Positions 1 to 8,647 of a stretch of 64,000 nucleotides of DNA are shown piece by piece. The translations under genes were made by a program, and so were the position numbers. Within the stretch, counting starts at the first letter, position 1. Every line of letters starts with the position of its first letter. The stretch comes from an uncultured Rhodospirillales bacterium (lineage in GTDB: Bacteria > Pseudomonadota > Alphaproteobacteria > CACIAM-22H2), in contig CALANV010000034.1 in assembly GCA_937926175.1 (NCBI GenBank), forward strand, positions 61,657 through 125,656, in the 5' to 3' direction. The notes under the pieces were generated by a model, which made no database searches, was not told where the DNA came from, and saw only the letters and a list, made by a program, of their open reading frames with translations.

Positions 1-252
1 GTGCTGCGCGGCTTCATCCGTCTGCTGCAGGAGCAGAACCTGTTCATTCTGCTGGCGGTCGCCGGCCTCCTGGTCCAGTTCGGCCTGCAGGCGCTCGTCA
101 ACATGGGCTCGACCCTGCATCTCATGCCGACCAAGGGCATGACGCTCCCCTTCATCAGCTATGGCGGCTCGTCGCTTCTCGCATTGTCGCTGGGCATGGG
201 CTTCATGCTTGCCCTCAGCCGCCGGCGCTACGGAACAGGAGAGGTATTGTGA
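1..252 (+). CDS. ftsW: FtsW, C-terminal fragment (cut by window edge)
   Basis: These are the last 83 residues of FtsW, the SEDS-family lipid II polymerase of the divisome in the inner membrane. The stretch TKGMTLPFISYGGSS followed by a last hydrophobic helix and a short basic tail (SRRRYGTGEVL) is typical of the FtsW/RodA C-terminus. The reading frame enters from the left edge, so the GTG at base 1 should not be taken as the start and the N-terminal membrane helices lie outside. The stop overlaps the GTG start of murG by 4 bp (GTGA), showing translational coupling in the dcw operon. Confidence 0.92.
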   Translation: MLRGFIRLLQEQNLFILLAVAGLLVQFGLQALVNMGSTLHLMPTKGMTLPFISYGGSSLLALSLGMGFMLALSRRRYGTGEVL

Positions 253-1397
253 CCGGATCGCGCGACAGGCTGATCGTTCTCGCCGCCGGCGGCACCGGTG
301 GCCACGTTTTCCCGGCCGAAGCGCTCGCCCAGAGTCTGCGCGTACGCGGATATCGTCTTGCGTTGATCACGGACCGCCGCGGCACATCCTATGGCGGCGT
401 GCTCGGCACGCTCGAGACGCACCATCTTCCGCTCACCAGGATGTCCGGCGGGATTGTGACGCGGGCACGAGGCATGCTTTCGCTCGCCGCGGGCTATTAC
501 CGCGCCAGGTCGCTGCTGCGTCGTCTGGCGCCCGACGCCGTCGTCGGCTTCGGCGGCTATCCGTCGTTGCCGACGGTCCTCGCCGCGACCCGTCTGCGCA
601 TCCCGACCGTGCTGCACGAGCAGAACGCGGTGCTCGGCCGCGCCAACCGCCTGCTCGCCAAACGAGTCGATGCGATCGCCACATCGTTTCCCGACGTCGC
701 ATTCCTCGGGCCTGAGCTGCGGTCGCGCGTCACCCTGACCGGCAATCCGGTTCGGCCCGGCATGATCACGGCCCGCGCCATGGGCTACGCGCTCCCGGCC
801 GCCGACGAGAAGTTCCGTCTCTTCATCATCGGTGGCAGCCAGGGCGCATCGATCTTCAGCAAGGTTCTTCCGGCGGCGGTCGGCAAGCTTGCGCCGCACC
901 TGCGCGAGCGGCTGCAGATCGCCCAGCAATGTCGCTCTGAAGACATCGAAGCGGCGCGCGCCGCCTACGCGGCCGCCGGTGTCGATGCCGAGCTGCAGAC
1001 CTTCTTCTCGGACGTGCCGGCGCGACTTGCGGCCGCCCATCTCGTCATCTGCCGTGCCGGCGCCTCGACCGTGGCGGAACTCGCCGTGGCCGGCAGACCG
1101 GCGATCCTCGTTCCCTATCCGCACGCGACCGACGATCACCAGAGCGCCAATGCGCGTGCGCTGGCGGCACTCGGCGGCGGGTGGGTCATCGCCAATTCGG
1201 AGTTCAACGACGTGTCCCTCGCCGAGCGGCTGTCGGCATTCCTCGCCGACCCCGCACCACTTGCCCGTGCCGCGGCTGCCGCCCGCGGCGCCGGCCGTCC
1301 TGATGCGGCTGAACGTCTTGCAGACGTCATCGCCCGCTTCGCCCCGACCAACCGCAACGGCGGCTCGGGCACCACGATCCGGGAGGCCGCGGAATGA
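249..1397 (+). CDS. murG: MurG, UDP-GlcNAc:lipid I GlcNAc transferase
   Basis: MurG adds GlcNAc to lipid I on the cytoplasmic face of the membrane to make lipid II. The 382-residue protein opens with the family glycine-rich loop AAGGTGGHVFPA, carries GGSQGAS at the start of the C-terminal GT-B domain and CRAGASTVAEL in the nucleotide-sugar site. Length is slightly above the roughly 355 residues of E. coli MurG. The start is GTG inside the ftsW stop, and the stop overlaps the murC ATG (ATGA). It lies between ftsW and murC as in most proteobacterial dcw clusters. Confidence 0.97.
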   Translation: MTGSRDRLIVLAAGGTGGHVFPAEALAQSLRVRGYRLALITDRRGTSYGGVLGTLETHHLPLTRMSGGIVTRARGMLSLAAGYYRARSLLRRLAPDAVVGFGGYPSLPTVLAATRLRIPTVLHEQNAVLGRANRLLAKRVDAIATSFPDVAFLGPELRSRVTLTGNPVRPGMITARAMGYALPAADEKFRLFIIGGSQGASIFSKVLPAAVGKLAPHLRERLQIAQQCRSEDIEAARAAYAAAGVDAELQTFFSDVPARLAAAHLVICRAGASTVAELAVAGRPAILVPYPHATDDHQSANARALAALGGGWVIANSEFNDVSLAERLSAFLADPAPLARAAAAARGAGRPDAAERLADVIARFAPTNRNGGSGTTIREAAE

Positions 1398-2827
1398 GGA
1401 CACTTCCGCTGACGATCGGCACGATCCATTTCGTCGGCATCGGCGGCATCGGCATGTCCGGCATTGCCGAGATCCTGCACAACCTCGGCTATTCGGTGCA
1501 GGGCTCGGATCTGACCGAAAGCCCGAACGTAAAGCGGCTCCGCGCCCTGGGCATTCCGGTGACCGTCGGACATGCCGGCGAGAATCTCGGCAACGCCGAG
1601 GTCGTCGTCATCTCGTCGGCCGTCAAACCCGACAATCCCGAGATCGTCGCCGCACGGGCGAAACTGATTCCTGTCGTCCGGCGCGCCGAAATGCTCGCCG
1701 AGCTCATGCGCCTGAAGTGGGCGATCGCGGTTGCCGGCACGCACGGCAAGACGACGACCACCTCGCTCTGCGCCGCCATGCTCGAGCAGGCCGAGATCGA
1801 CCCGACGGTGATCAACGGCGGCATCATCAACGCCTATGGCACCAACGCGCGCCTCGGCGCGGGCGACTGGATGGTGGTCGAGGCGGATGAGAGCGACGGC
1901 ACGTTCGTGAAACTGCCGGCGACCATCGCCGTCGTCACCAACATCGACCCCGAACATCTCGATTTCTGGGGCGACTTCGACTCGCTGCGCCGCGCATTCC
2001 GCAACTTCGTCGCCAACATTCCCTTCTACGGGTTCGCCGTCCTGTGCATCGACCATCCCGAGGTCCAGGCGCTGATCCCGCAGGTCTCGGACCGCAAGAT
2101 CGTGACCTACGGTCTGAGCCCGCAGGCTGACGTCCGTGCCGTCAACGTCCGTCTCTCGGCCTCGGGCGGTCAGTTCGACGTGCTCATCAGCGAGCGTGCG
2201 GGTGGCGAGCGCATGATCACGGACCTGCACCTGCCGCTCGTCGGACAGCACAACGTGCAGAACTCGCTCGCTGCGATCGCCGTCGCGGCCGAGATGGGCC
2301 TCGAAGACGAGCTGATCCGCAAGGCCCTCGCCGGCATCAAGGGCGTCAAGCGGCGCTTCACGCGCACGGGCGAAGGCGCCGGCCTCACCGTCATCGACGA
2401 TTACGGCCATCACCCGGTTGAGATTGCGGCCGTATTGCGGGCCGCACGCAGCGCCACGAAGAACGGCGTCATCGCCGTCGTGCAGCCCCATCGCTACACG
2501 CGCCTCAAGAACCTGTTCGAGGAATTCTGCACCTGCTTCAACGATGCCGATGCCGTGATCGTGGCGGACGTCTATCCGGCGGGCGAGGCGCCGATCGAAG
2601 GTATCAATCGGGACGCGCTGGTCGAGGGGCTGCGCGCGCACGGTCACCGGCGCGTCGTGCCGCTGAGCTCGCCGTCCGATCTCGCGGCAACGGTGCTGGA
2701 GATCGCCAAGCCGGGCGACCTCGTCGTCTGTCTCGGGGCCGGAAACATCACGAATTGGGCCCATGCGCTACCCGCCGAGCTCGAGCGGCTCGGCGGCAGC
2801 AGAGCCCAATCCGGAGGTGCACGATGA
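1394..2827 (+). CDS. murC: MurC, UDP-MurNAc:L-alanine ligase
   Basis: Cytoplasmic ATP-dependent ligase that adds the first residue, L-Ala, to UDP-MurNAc. The 477-residue protein has the N-terminal Rossmann motif GIGGIGMSGIA (residues about 15-25), the Mur-ligase P-loop GTHGKTTTT (about 115-123) and the central EADESDGTF metal/ATP region. Length matches the family. Start and stop both overlap neighbours by 4 bp (murG and murB), so the genes are translationally coupled. Confidence 0.97.
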   Translation: MRTLPLTIGTIHFVGIGGIGMSGIAEILHNLGYSVQGSDLTESPNVKRLRALGIPVTVGHAGENLGNAEVVVISSAVKPDNPEIVAARAKLIPVVRRAEMLAELMRLKWAIAVAGTHGKTTTTSLCAAMLEQAEIDPTVINGGIINAYGTNARLGAGDWMVVEADESDGTFVKLPATIAVVTNIDPEHLDFWGDFDSLRRAFRNFVANIPFYGFAVLCIDHPEVQALIPQVSDRKIVTYGLSPQADVRAVNVRLSASGGQFDVLISERAGGERMITDLHLPLVGQHNVQNSLAAIAVAAEMGLEDELIRKALAGIKGVKRRFTRTGEGAGLTVIDDYGHHPVEIAAVLRAARSATKNGVIAVVQPHRYTRLKNLFEEFCTCFNDADAVIVADVYPAGEAPIEGINRDALVEGLRAHGHRRVVPLSSPSDLAATVLEIAKPGDLVVCLGAGNITNWAHALPAELERLGGSRAQSGGAR

Positions 2828-3777
2828 TGCCGGCACGGGCTGTCAGCACCCGCCTCATCGATCGCCTGCCCAGCGTGCGCGGGCGGCTGACCGAGAACGC
2901 GCCCCTTGCCGGCATCACGTGGTTCCGCGTCGGCGGACCGGCCGAGGTCATGTTCCGACCGGCCGATGTCGAAGACCTGGCCGCCTTCCTTGCCGGCAAG
3001 CCGGACGACGTGCCCGTCACGGTCCTTGGGGTCGGCTCGAATCTTCTCGTGCGCGACGGCGGCGTCCCTGGCGTGGTCATCCGCTTGGGACGCGCCTTCG
3101 CGGAGATATCGCGCGACGGTCACCTGCTGCGGGCGGGTGCTGCGGCACTCGACCTCAACGTCGCCCTGGTCGCGCGCGACGCCGGTCTCGGCGGTCTCGA
3201 ATTCCTGTCGGGCATTCCCGGCACGATCGGCGGCGCCTTGCGGATGAACGCCGGTGCCTACGGGCGCGAGATGAAGGACGTCGTCCTCGGCGCCGAAGCG
3301 CTCGATGCACGGGGCCAGCGGCAGTACCTGACCAATCGTGCACTCGGTTTCGGCTATCGCCATTGCGACGTGCCGGAAGACTGGATCTTCATCGCCGCCG
3401 AGCTCAAGGGCCAACCGACCGATGCCGCCGAGATCCAGCGGCGCATGAACGAGATCAGTGCGGCACGCGAGGCAAGCCAGCCCCTCCGCACGAGGACCGG
3501 CGGTTCCACCTTCGCGAATCCGACCGATGCGCTGGCCCAGGGCCGCAAGGCGTGGGAGCTGATCGACGCAGCCGGGTGCCGCGGCCTCCGGCGCGGCGGC
3601 GCCATGGTGTCGGAAAAGCACTGCAACTTCCTGATCAACACGGGCAACGCGACCGCCGCCGACCTCGAGGAGCTCGGCGAGGAGGTGCGTGCCCGCGTCT
3701 TCGACAAGTTCGGGGTGAAACTGGCGTGGGAGATCCGCCGGATCGGCGTGCCGCTCCCGAAAGGCAGAACGGTATGA
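2824..3777 (+). CDS. murB: MurB, UDP-N-acetylenolpyruvoylglucosamine reductase
   Basis: FAD enzyme that reduces UDP-GlcNAc-enolpyruvate to UDP-MurNAc with NADPH. Visible are the FAD-binding segments GVGSNLLVRDGG and GIPGTIGGALRMNAGAYG and the active-site segment GGSTFANP with the conserved Ser. The open frame extends further upstream inside murC, but the ATG at 2824 (followed by a second ATG) is chosen because GGAGGT lies at 2813-2818 and it makes the ATGA overlap with murC. This gives 317 residues. The stop overlaps the ddl ATG. Confidence 0.96.
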   Translation: MMPARAVSTRLIDRLPSVRGRLTENAPLAGITWFRVGGPAEVMFRPADVEDLAAFLAGKPDDVPVTVLGVGSNLLVRDGGVPGVVIRLGRAFAEISRDGHLLRAGAAALDLNVALVARDAGLGGLEFLSGIPGTIGGALRMNAGAYGREMKDVVLGAEALDARGQRQYLTNRALGFGYRHCDVPEDWIFIAAELKGQPTDAAEIQRRMNEISAAREASQPLRTRTGGSTFANPTDALAQGRKAWELIDAAGCRGLRRGGAMVSEKHCNFLINTGNATAADLEELGEEVRARVFDKFGVKLAWEIRRIGVPLPKGRTV

Positions 3778-4700
3778 CGAAGGCGCGCAAACGGGTCGTG
3801 GTGCTGATGGGCGGAATCTCGTCCGAACGCGAGGTATCGCTCGTGAGCGGCAAGGCGGTCGGCAAGGCGCTTGCGGAGGCAGGTTACGACGTCCGCATGG
3901 TCGACGTGGGCCGCGACGTCGGCGCCCTAATCGATGCGCTCAAGCCCGCCCCTGATGTGGTGTTCAACGCGCTCCACGGTCGGTTCGGCGAGGATGGCTG
4001 TGTGCAGGGCCTGCTCGAGCTGATGGGGATTCCCTACACCCATTCCGGCGTGCGCGCGTCGGCGATCGCGATGAACAAGCCCGCCGCCAAGCGCGTCGTC
4101 GAGACTGCGGGTGTACGCACGCCCAAGGGCGTCGTCGTGGCGCGGCGCGTGATCGAGAGCGGCGATCCGCTGCCCCGCCCTTATGTCATCAAGCCGATCG
4201 CCGAAGGTTCCACCGTCGGCGTCAAGGTCGTGACCGAAGGCACGAACAACGTCTCGCTCGGCGACGACTGGGCCTTCGGCGACGAGGTGCTGGTCGAGGA
4301 GTTCGTGCCCGGTCGCGAACTGACCGTGGGCGTGATGGGCGACCGGCCCCTGGCCGTCACCGAGATCCGCTTCAACAACGCTTTCTTCGACTACACGGCG
4401 AAGTACACGCCGGGTCATGCCGAGCACCTGATCCCGGCCCCGATACCGCGCGACGTCTATGACGAGGCCATGCGTCTCGCATTGGTCGCGCACCGCACGA
4501 TCGGCTGCAGCGGCGTAAGCCGCACCGACTTCCGCTACGACGACCGTAAGCCGGGAACCGAGGGGCTGTATTTCCTCGAGATCAACACGCAACCCGGCTT
4601 CACGCCGCTGTCGCTCGTCCCCGAACAGGCGCAGCGCGAAGGCATCTCGTTCACCGCGCTGTGCACCTGGCTTGTGGAGAATGCCCGATGCCACGCGTGA
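3774..4700 (+). CDS. ddl: D-alanine:D-alanine ligase
   Basis: ATP-grasp ligase making the D-Ala-D-Ala dipeptide for the peptidoglycan stem. The 308-residue protein begins with VVLMGGISSEREVSLVSG (N-terminal substrate site), has the ATP-grasp lysine segment RPYVIKPIAEGSTVGV and the metal-binding end FLEINTQPGFT. The frame is open far upstream, but the ATG at 3774 overlaps the murB stop (ATGA) and gives the expected family length. Its position in the dcw cluster suggests the ddlB copy. Confidence 0.96.
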   Translation: MTKARKRVVVLMGGISSEREVSLVSGKAVGKALAEAGYDVRMVDVGRDVGALIDALKPAPDVVFNALHGRFGEDGCVQGLLELMGIPYTHSGVRASAIAMNKPAAKRVVETAGVRTPKGVVVARRVIESGDPLPRPYVIKPIAEGSTVGVKVVTEGTNNVSLGDDWAFGDEVLVEEFVPGRELTVGVMGDRPLAVTEIRFNNAFFDYTAKYTPGHAEHLIPAPIPRDVYDEAMRLALVAHRTIGCSGVSRTDFRYDDRKPGTEGLYFLEINTQPGFTPLSLVPEQAQREGISFTALCTWLVENARCHA

Positions 4701-5581
4701 AGGCCGCCCCGTCGCGCCGTCCCGTTCGCCGTCGCGTCAGGATCGGTTTCATCACCTGGCCGCCGACTAGGCACACGCTCCGGGTCGCCGGTACGGCGCT
4801 TGCGGTCACTGTCGCCTTGGGCGGAAGCCTCTATCTGTGGCGTGCCGGTCTGCCCGATAGTGTCGCCCGTGCCGTCACCGAACTTCGTGCGATGACCCTT
4901 CGCACCACCGCCGCGGCAGGACTGTCGGTGCAGGAAATCTTCGTCGAGGGCCGCGACGAGACGTCCGGCGCGGACATTCTCGCCGCACTTGGTCTCGAGC
5001 GCGGCACGCCGATCCTCGCCTTCGATCCGGCGGAGGCCAAGCGCGAGCTCGAACGGCTTCCATGGGTCCGTGAGGCATCGGTAGAACGACGTCTGCCCGA
5101 CACCGTCCATGTCCGGATCGTCGAACGCAAGCCGCTGGCGCTGTGGCAACGGCACGGCCAGCTCACGCTGATCGATCACGACGGCGTGGAGATCAGGACC
5201 GCTGATCCCGCACGGTTCAGCCATTTGCCGGTCGTCGTCGGCGACGATGCGCCCAAGCATGCAGCGCAGCTGCTGGCCCTGCTTGCGACCGAACCTGAAC
5301 TGGAACGTCGTGTGACGGCCGCCATACGTGTCGGCGGACGGCGATGGAATCTGCGGCTGGATGCCGACAATGGCGCTGTCGTCGACGTACAGCTTCCCGA
5401 GGTCAATCCAGGTGCCGCCTGGATGCGCCTTGCCGAACTCGAGCGGACCAGCAAGCTGCTCGACCGAAACATCACGACGATCGATCTCCGGATTCCCGAT
5501 CGGCTGATTCTTCGCGTCGTGCGCGAGACGCAGCCGTCAGTGCCGTCCCGCTCGGGGCGGGGAAATGGCCGGACGACGTGA
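4688..5581 (+). CDS. ftsQ: Cell division protein FtsQ
   Basis: Single-pass divisome protein that links early and late division proteins in the periplasm. An arginine-rich cytoplasmic N-terminus is followed by one membrane helix (roughly residues 25-45), a POTRA domain (from about LSVQEIFVEGRDET to the VHVRIVERKPLALW region) and the FtsQ beta domain. The ATG at 4688 (MPRVKAAPS, 297 residues) is preferred over the in-frame ATG at 4661, which would overlap ddl by 40 bp. The chosen start overlaps ddl by 13 bp. FtsA follows after 14 bp. Confidence 0.93.
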   Translation: MPRVKAAPSRRPVRRRVRIGFITWPPTRHTLRVAGTALAVTVALGGSLYLWRAGLPDSVARAVTELRAMTLRTTAAAGLSVQEIFVEGRDETSGADILAALGLERGTPILAFDPAEAKRELERLPWVREASVERRLPDTVHVRIVERKPLALWQRHGQLTLIDHDGVEIRTADPARFSHLPVVVGDDAPKHAAQLLALLATEPELERRVTAAIRVGGRRWNLRLDADNGAVVDVQLPEVNPGAAWMRLAELERTSKLLDRNITTIDLRIPDRLILRVVRETQPSVPSRSGRGNGRTT

Positions 5582-5595
5582 AACAGGAGTCCCAA

Positions 5596-6849
5596 GTGAG
5601 AAGGAACAAGAAGAAGCCGCGAAACGGTCTGGTCGCTGCACTTGACGTCGGCTCCACGAAGGTCGCCTGCTTCGTCGCCAAGATCGAGGACGGCGTCGCG
5701 CGGGTGGTCGGGATCGGCCACCAAGTGTCGCAGGGTATTCGCAGCGGTACCATCGTCGACATGGAGGCGGCGGAGAACTCGATCCTGAACGCGGTGAGCG
5801 CCGCCGAACAAATGGCCGGGGAAACCCTGCAATCGGTCATCATCAACGTGACCGGCGGATATCCGACGTCGCGTACCGTCGCCGTCGAAGTGGCGATCGC
5901 GGGGCACGAGATCGGCGATGCCGACCTGCGGCGCGTCATCGATCAGGGCCGCAACGCCTATGCCCAGCCCGATCGGCGCCTGCTGCACGCTATTCCCGTC
6001 AGCTACACGATCGACGGTAGCCGCGGCATCCGCGATCCACGCGGCATGTGCGGCGACCGGCTGGGCGTCAATATGCACATCGTCACGGCCAATGCCGGCG
6101 CAGTGCGAAACCTGGAGACGGTCGTCGGCCGCTGCCATCTCGACATCGATTCCTTCGTCGTCAGTCCTTACGCCGCCGGACTTGCGAGCCTGGTCGAAGA
6201 CGAAACGGATCTCGGCGTCTGCGTCATCGACATGGGCGGCGGAACGACGTCCTTTGCCGTCTTCTTCGACGGCCACGTCGTGTACACGGACGTCGTACCG
6301 ATCGGCGGCAGCCACGTGACGAACGACATTGCGCGAGGGCTTTCGACGCCCCTCGCCCATGCCGAGCGCATGAAGACCCTTTACGGCAGCGCCATCGCAT
6401 CGCCGGCCGATGAACGGGAGATCATCGATGTGCCGCTCGTGGGCGAAGAGGAGCACGCACAGGCCAACCACGTGCCCAAGTCGATCCTCACCGGAATCAT
6501 CCAGCCGCGTCTTGAGGAGACGTTCGAACTCGTGCGCTCGCGGCTCGAGGCGAGCGGGTTCGACAAGGTCGCCGGCCGGCGCGTCGTACTCACCGGCGGG
6601 GCAAGTCAGCTTCAGGGCGTGCGCGAACTCGCAGCACTCGTACTCGACAAGCAAGTCAGGATGGGCCGGCCGATCCGGCTGACCGGCCTATCCGATCAGA
6701 CCGGCGGACCGGCCTTTTCGACCTGTGCCGGGCTTATCACCTACGCGCTTCACCAGAATGCCGAGGCGCTGCGGCCGGCAGCGTCTTCGGAAACCGAGGC
6801 CAGCGGCTGGTTCGGCCGCTTCGGCCTCTGGCTGAGGGAGAACTTCTGA
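5596..6849 (+). CDS. ftsA: Cell division protein FtsA
   Basis: Actin-like ATPase that tethers FtsZ filaments to the membrane. The 417-residue product shows the phosphate-1 segment ALDVGSTKVACFVAK, the phosphate-2 segment CVIDMGGGTTSFAVF and the adenosine segment VVLTGGASQLQGV. The C-terminal end GWFGRFGLWLRENF is an amphipathic membrane-targeting helix. The start is GTG at 5596 with AGGAG at 5585-5589; the frame is open upstream inside ftsQ, but no homology is visible there and the length fits from this GTG. Confidence 0.95.
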   Translation: MRRNKKKPRNGLVAALDVGSTKVACFVAKIEDGVARVVGIGHQVSQGIRSGTIVDMEAAENSILNAVSAAEQMAGETLQSVIINVTGGYPTSRTVAVEVAIAGHEIGDADLRRVIDQGRNAYAQPDRRLLHAIPVSYTIDGSRGIRDPRGMCGDRLGVNMHIVTANAGAVRNLETVVGRCHLDIDSFVVSPYAAGLASLVEDETDLGVCVIDMGGGTTSFAVFFDGHVVYTDVVPIGGSHVTNDIARGLSTPLAHAERMKTLYGSAIASPADEREIIDVPLVGEEEHAQANHVPKSILTGIIQPRLEETFELVRSRLEASGFDKVAGRRVVLTGGASQLQGVRELAALVLDKQVRMGRPIRLTGLSDQTGGPAFSTCAGLITYALHQNAEALRPAASSETEASGWFGRFGLWLRENF

Positions 6850-6919
6850 CGCACCACGCAACCTCAACCCGCGGTGGAGAGGTCTGCCGCGACAACCGAG
6901 ACACAACTGGAGGCAGCAT

Positions 6920-8482
6920 ATGACGATCAATCTTTCGATGCCCAAGACCGGACAAGAATTGAAACCTCGGATTACCGTCGTCGGCGTCGGCGGTGCCGGC
7001 GGCAACGCCGTCAACAACATGATCCGCTCCAAACTCGAGGGGGTGGAATTCGTCGTCGCCAATACCGACGCCCAGGCCCTCGCCCAGACACTGGCCGACC
7101 GCCGCATCCAGCTCGGCGTCGGGCTTACGCAGGGACTTGGCGCGGGTGCCCGGCCGGATGTCGGACGCAGCGCGGCCGAGGAGGCGCTGCCCGAGATCAT
7201 GGAGCACCTCATGGGCTCGCACATGGTGTTCATCGCGGCCGGCATGGGCGGCGGCACTGGCACGGGCGCAGCGCCGGTGATCGCGCGCGCAGCACGGGAA
7301 CAGGGCATCCTGACGGTCGGCGTCGTGACCAAACCCTTCCACTTCGAAGGGCAGCACCGGATGCGCCTTGCCGAAGCCGGGATCGAGGAGCTCCAGCACG
7401 TCGTCGACACGCTCATCATCATCCCGAACCAGAACCTGTTCCGGATCGCGAACGAGCGCACGACCTTCGCTGATGCGTTCAAGATGGCCGACGACGTCCT
7501 CTACTCCGGCGTCCGTGGTGTCACCGACCTGATGGTCATGCCGGGCCTGATCAATCTCGACTTTGCCGACATCCGCACCGTCATGAGCGAGATGGGCAAG
7601 GCCATGATGGGTACCGGCGAGGCGGAAGGCGAGAACCGCGCGCTCGACGCGGCGCAAAAGGCCATTTCCAACCCGCTGCTCGATGACGTCTCGATGAAGG
7701 GCGCGAAGGGCGTGCTGATCAATATCACCGGCGGGCCGGACATGACCCTGTTCGAGGTCGACGAAGCGGCAAATCGCATCCGCGACGAGGTTGATCCGGA
7801 GGCAAACATCATCTTCGGTTCCACCTTCGACGAGACCATGACCGGACGGATGCGGGTGTCGGTGGTGGCGACCGGGATCGACGCGGCGGCGGCGCAGCCG
7901 CGGCCGACCGTGATCAGCCTGGCCACGAGCCGCCCCGCCCGCCCGGCGGGCGTTGCTCAGGACGCGACACCGCGGCCCGAGAGTGCCGTCGCGATCAAAG
8001 CCGAGCCTACGGCCACGCTTGCGGTTCAGCCCCAGACGGTCTCGGTCGCGCCGATCGTCGCGGAGGCGTCCCCGGCGCCTGCCCAGCCGGCGCCCCAACC
8101 CCAGCTCACGCGGACCGAGCCGAGCTTCATCCCACCCCGCCCGGTCGAGCCGCAACAGGCTCACGCGGCCCGCATTGAACGCGCCGCGGATCCGTTTGCG
8201 GCCGCCGCGATGGAAAATGGGGGAGCACGGGTCGAGCCGGCCCGGGAGCGTCGGCGTGGACCGAGCCTGTTCGAGCGGGTGACGGGCACCGGGCGGGCCC
8301 GGGCGCAGGCGGCACAATCGACCTCCGTCTCCGCCCCGCCCCAGCCGGCACCAGCCCCTCAACCCCAGCCGGCCCCGCAACCGCGGCTCGGCGGGCTTGA
8401 CCCGGCCGATCGCGTCGCACCGCCTTCACCCCAGGACGACCTGCTGGACATCCCGGCGTTCCTGCGGCGTCAGGCGAACTGA
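6920..8482 (+). CDS. ftsZ: Cell division protein FtsZ with long C-terminal linker
   Basis: Tubulin-like GTPase that forms the Z ring. Visible are the N-terminal GGAGGNAVNNM loop, the tubulin signature GGGTGTGAAPV and the T7-loop region NLDFADIRTVM. At 520 residues it is longer than the E. coli protein (383) because of a linker of about 190 residues rich in Pro, Ala and Gln, ending in the conserved tail DIPAFLRRQAN that binds FtsA and other partners. Long linkers are usual in Alphaproteobacteria. TGGAGG lies at 6908-6913. A strong hairpin follows at 8540-8571. Confidence 0.97.
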   Translation: MTINLSMPKTGQELKPRITVVGVGGAGGNAVNNMIRSKLEGVEFVVANTDAQALAQTLADRRIQLGVGLTQGLGAGARPDVGRSAAEEALPEIMEHLMGSHMVFIAAGMGGGTGTGAAPVIARAAREQGILTVGVVTKPFHFEGQHRMRLAEAGIEELQHVVDTLIIIPNQNLFRIANERTTFADAFKMADDVLYSGVRGVTDLMVMPGLINLDFADIRTVMSEMGKAMMGTGEAEGENRALDAAQKAISNPLLDDVSMKGAKGVLINITGGPDMTLFEVDEAANRIRDEVDPEANIIFGSTFDETMTGRMRVSVVATGIDAAAAQPRPTVISLATSRPARPAGVAQDATPRPESAVAIKAEPTATLAVQPQTVSVAPIVAEASPAPAQPAPQPQLTRTEPSFIPPRPVEPQQAHAARIERAADPFAAAAMENGGARVEPARERRRGPSLFERVTGTGRARAQAAQSTSVSAPPQPAPAPQPQPAPQPRLGGLDPADRVAPPSPQDDLLDIPAFLRRQAN

Positions 8483-8539
8483 ATCAAGGAGTTGAGACCA
8501 GACTGTAACAATTCGTAACAACAAGTGAGTTGAGGGCTT

Positions 8540-8571
8540 CAGGGGCGGTTGTTAGTTAACGACTGCCCCTG
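8540..8571 (+). terminator. Hairpin between ftsZ and lpxC
   Basis: A 14-bp stem (CAGGGGC pairing with GCCCCTG, extended inward through GGTTGTT/AACGACT with two G-U pairs) closes on an AGTT loop. It sits 57 bp after the ftsZ stop and 76 bp before the lpxC start. There is no clear T run after it, so it could be a terminator, an attenuator or an mRNA stabiliser separating ftsZ from lpxC. Confidence 0.5.
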
Positions 8572-8647
8572 ATTCACCTTGTCGGTACCGGTTTCGCCGG
8601 ACCGATGCTCACAAGCCGGAAAACCGGATCGGGTAGAGTTACGATTG

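Noticed and set aside
228..2764. Long antisense frames opposite murG and murC (391 and 542 codons)
   Set aside because: They lie fully opposite well-identified genes, show Arg/Asp/His-rich composition typical of GC-rich antisense frames, and have no motif or start site.
2763..3773. In-frame upstream extension of ddl through murB
   Set aside because: The open frame is an overlap artefact. MurB is certain in the other frame and ddl has a coupled ATG at 3774.
5176..8380. Long antisense frames opposite ftsA and ftsZ (up to 547 codons)
   Set aside because: They are mirror frames of genes with third-position GC bias. The real proteins on the other strand are certain.
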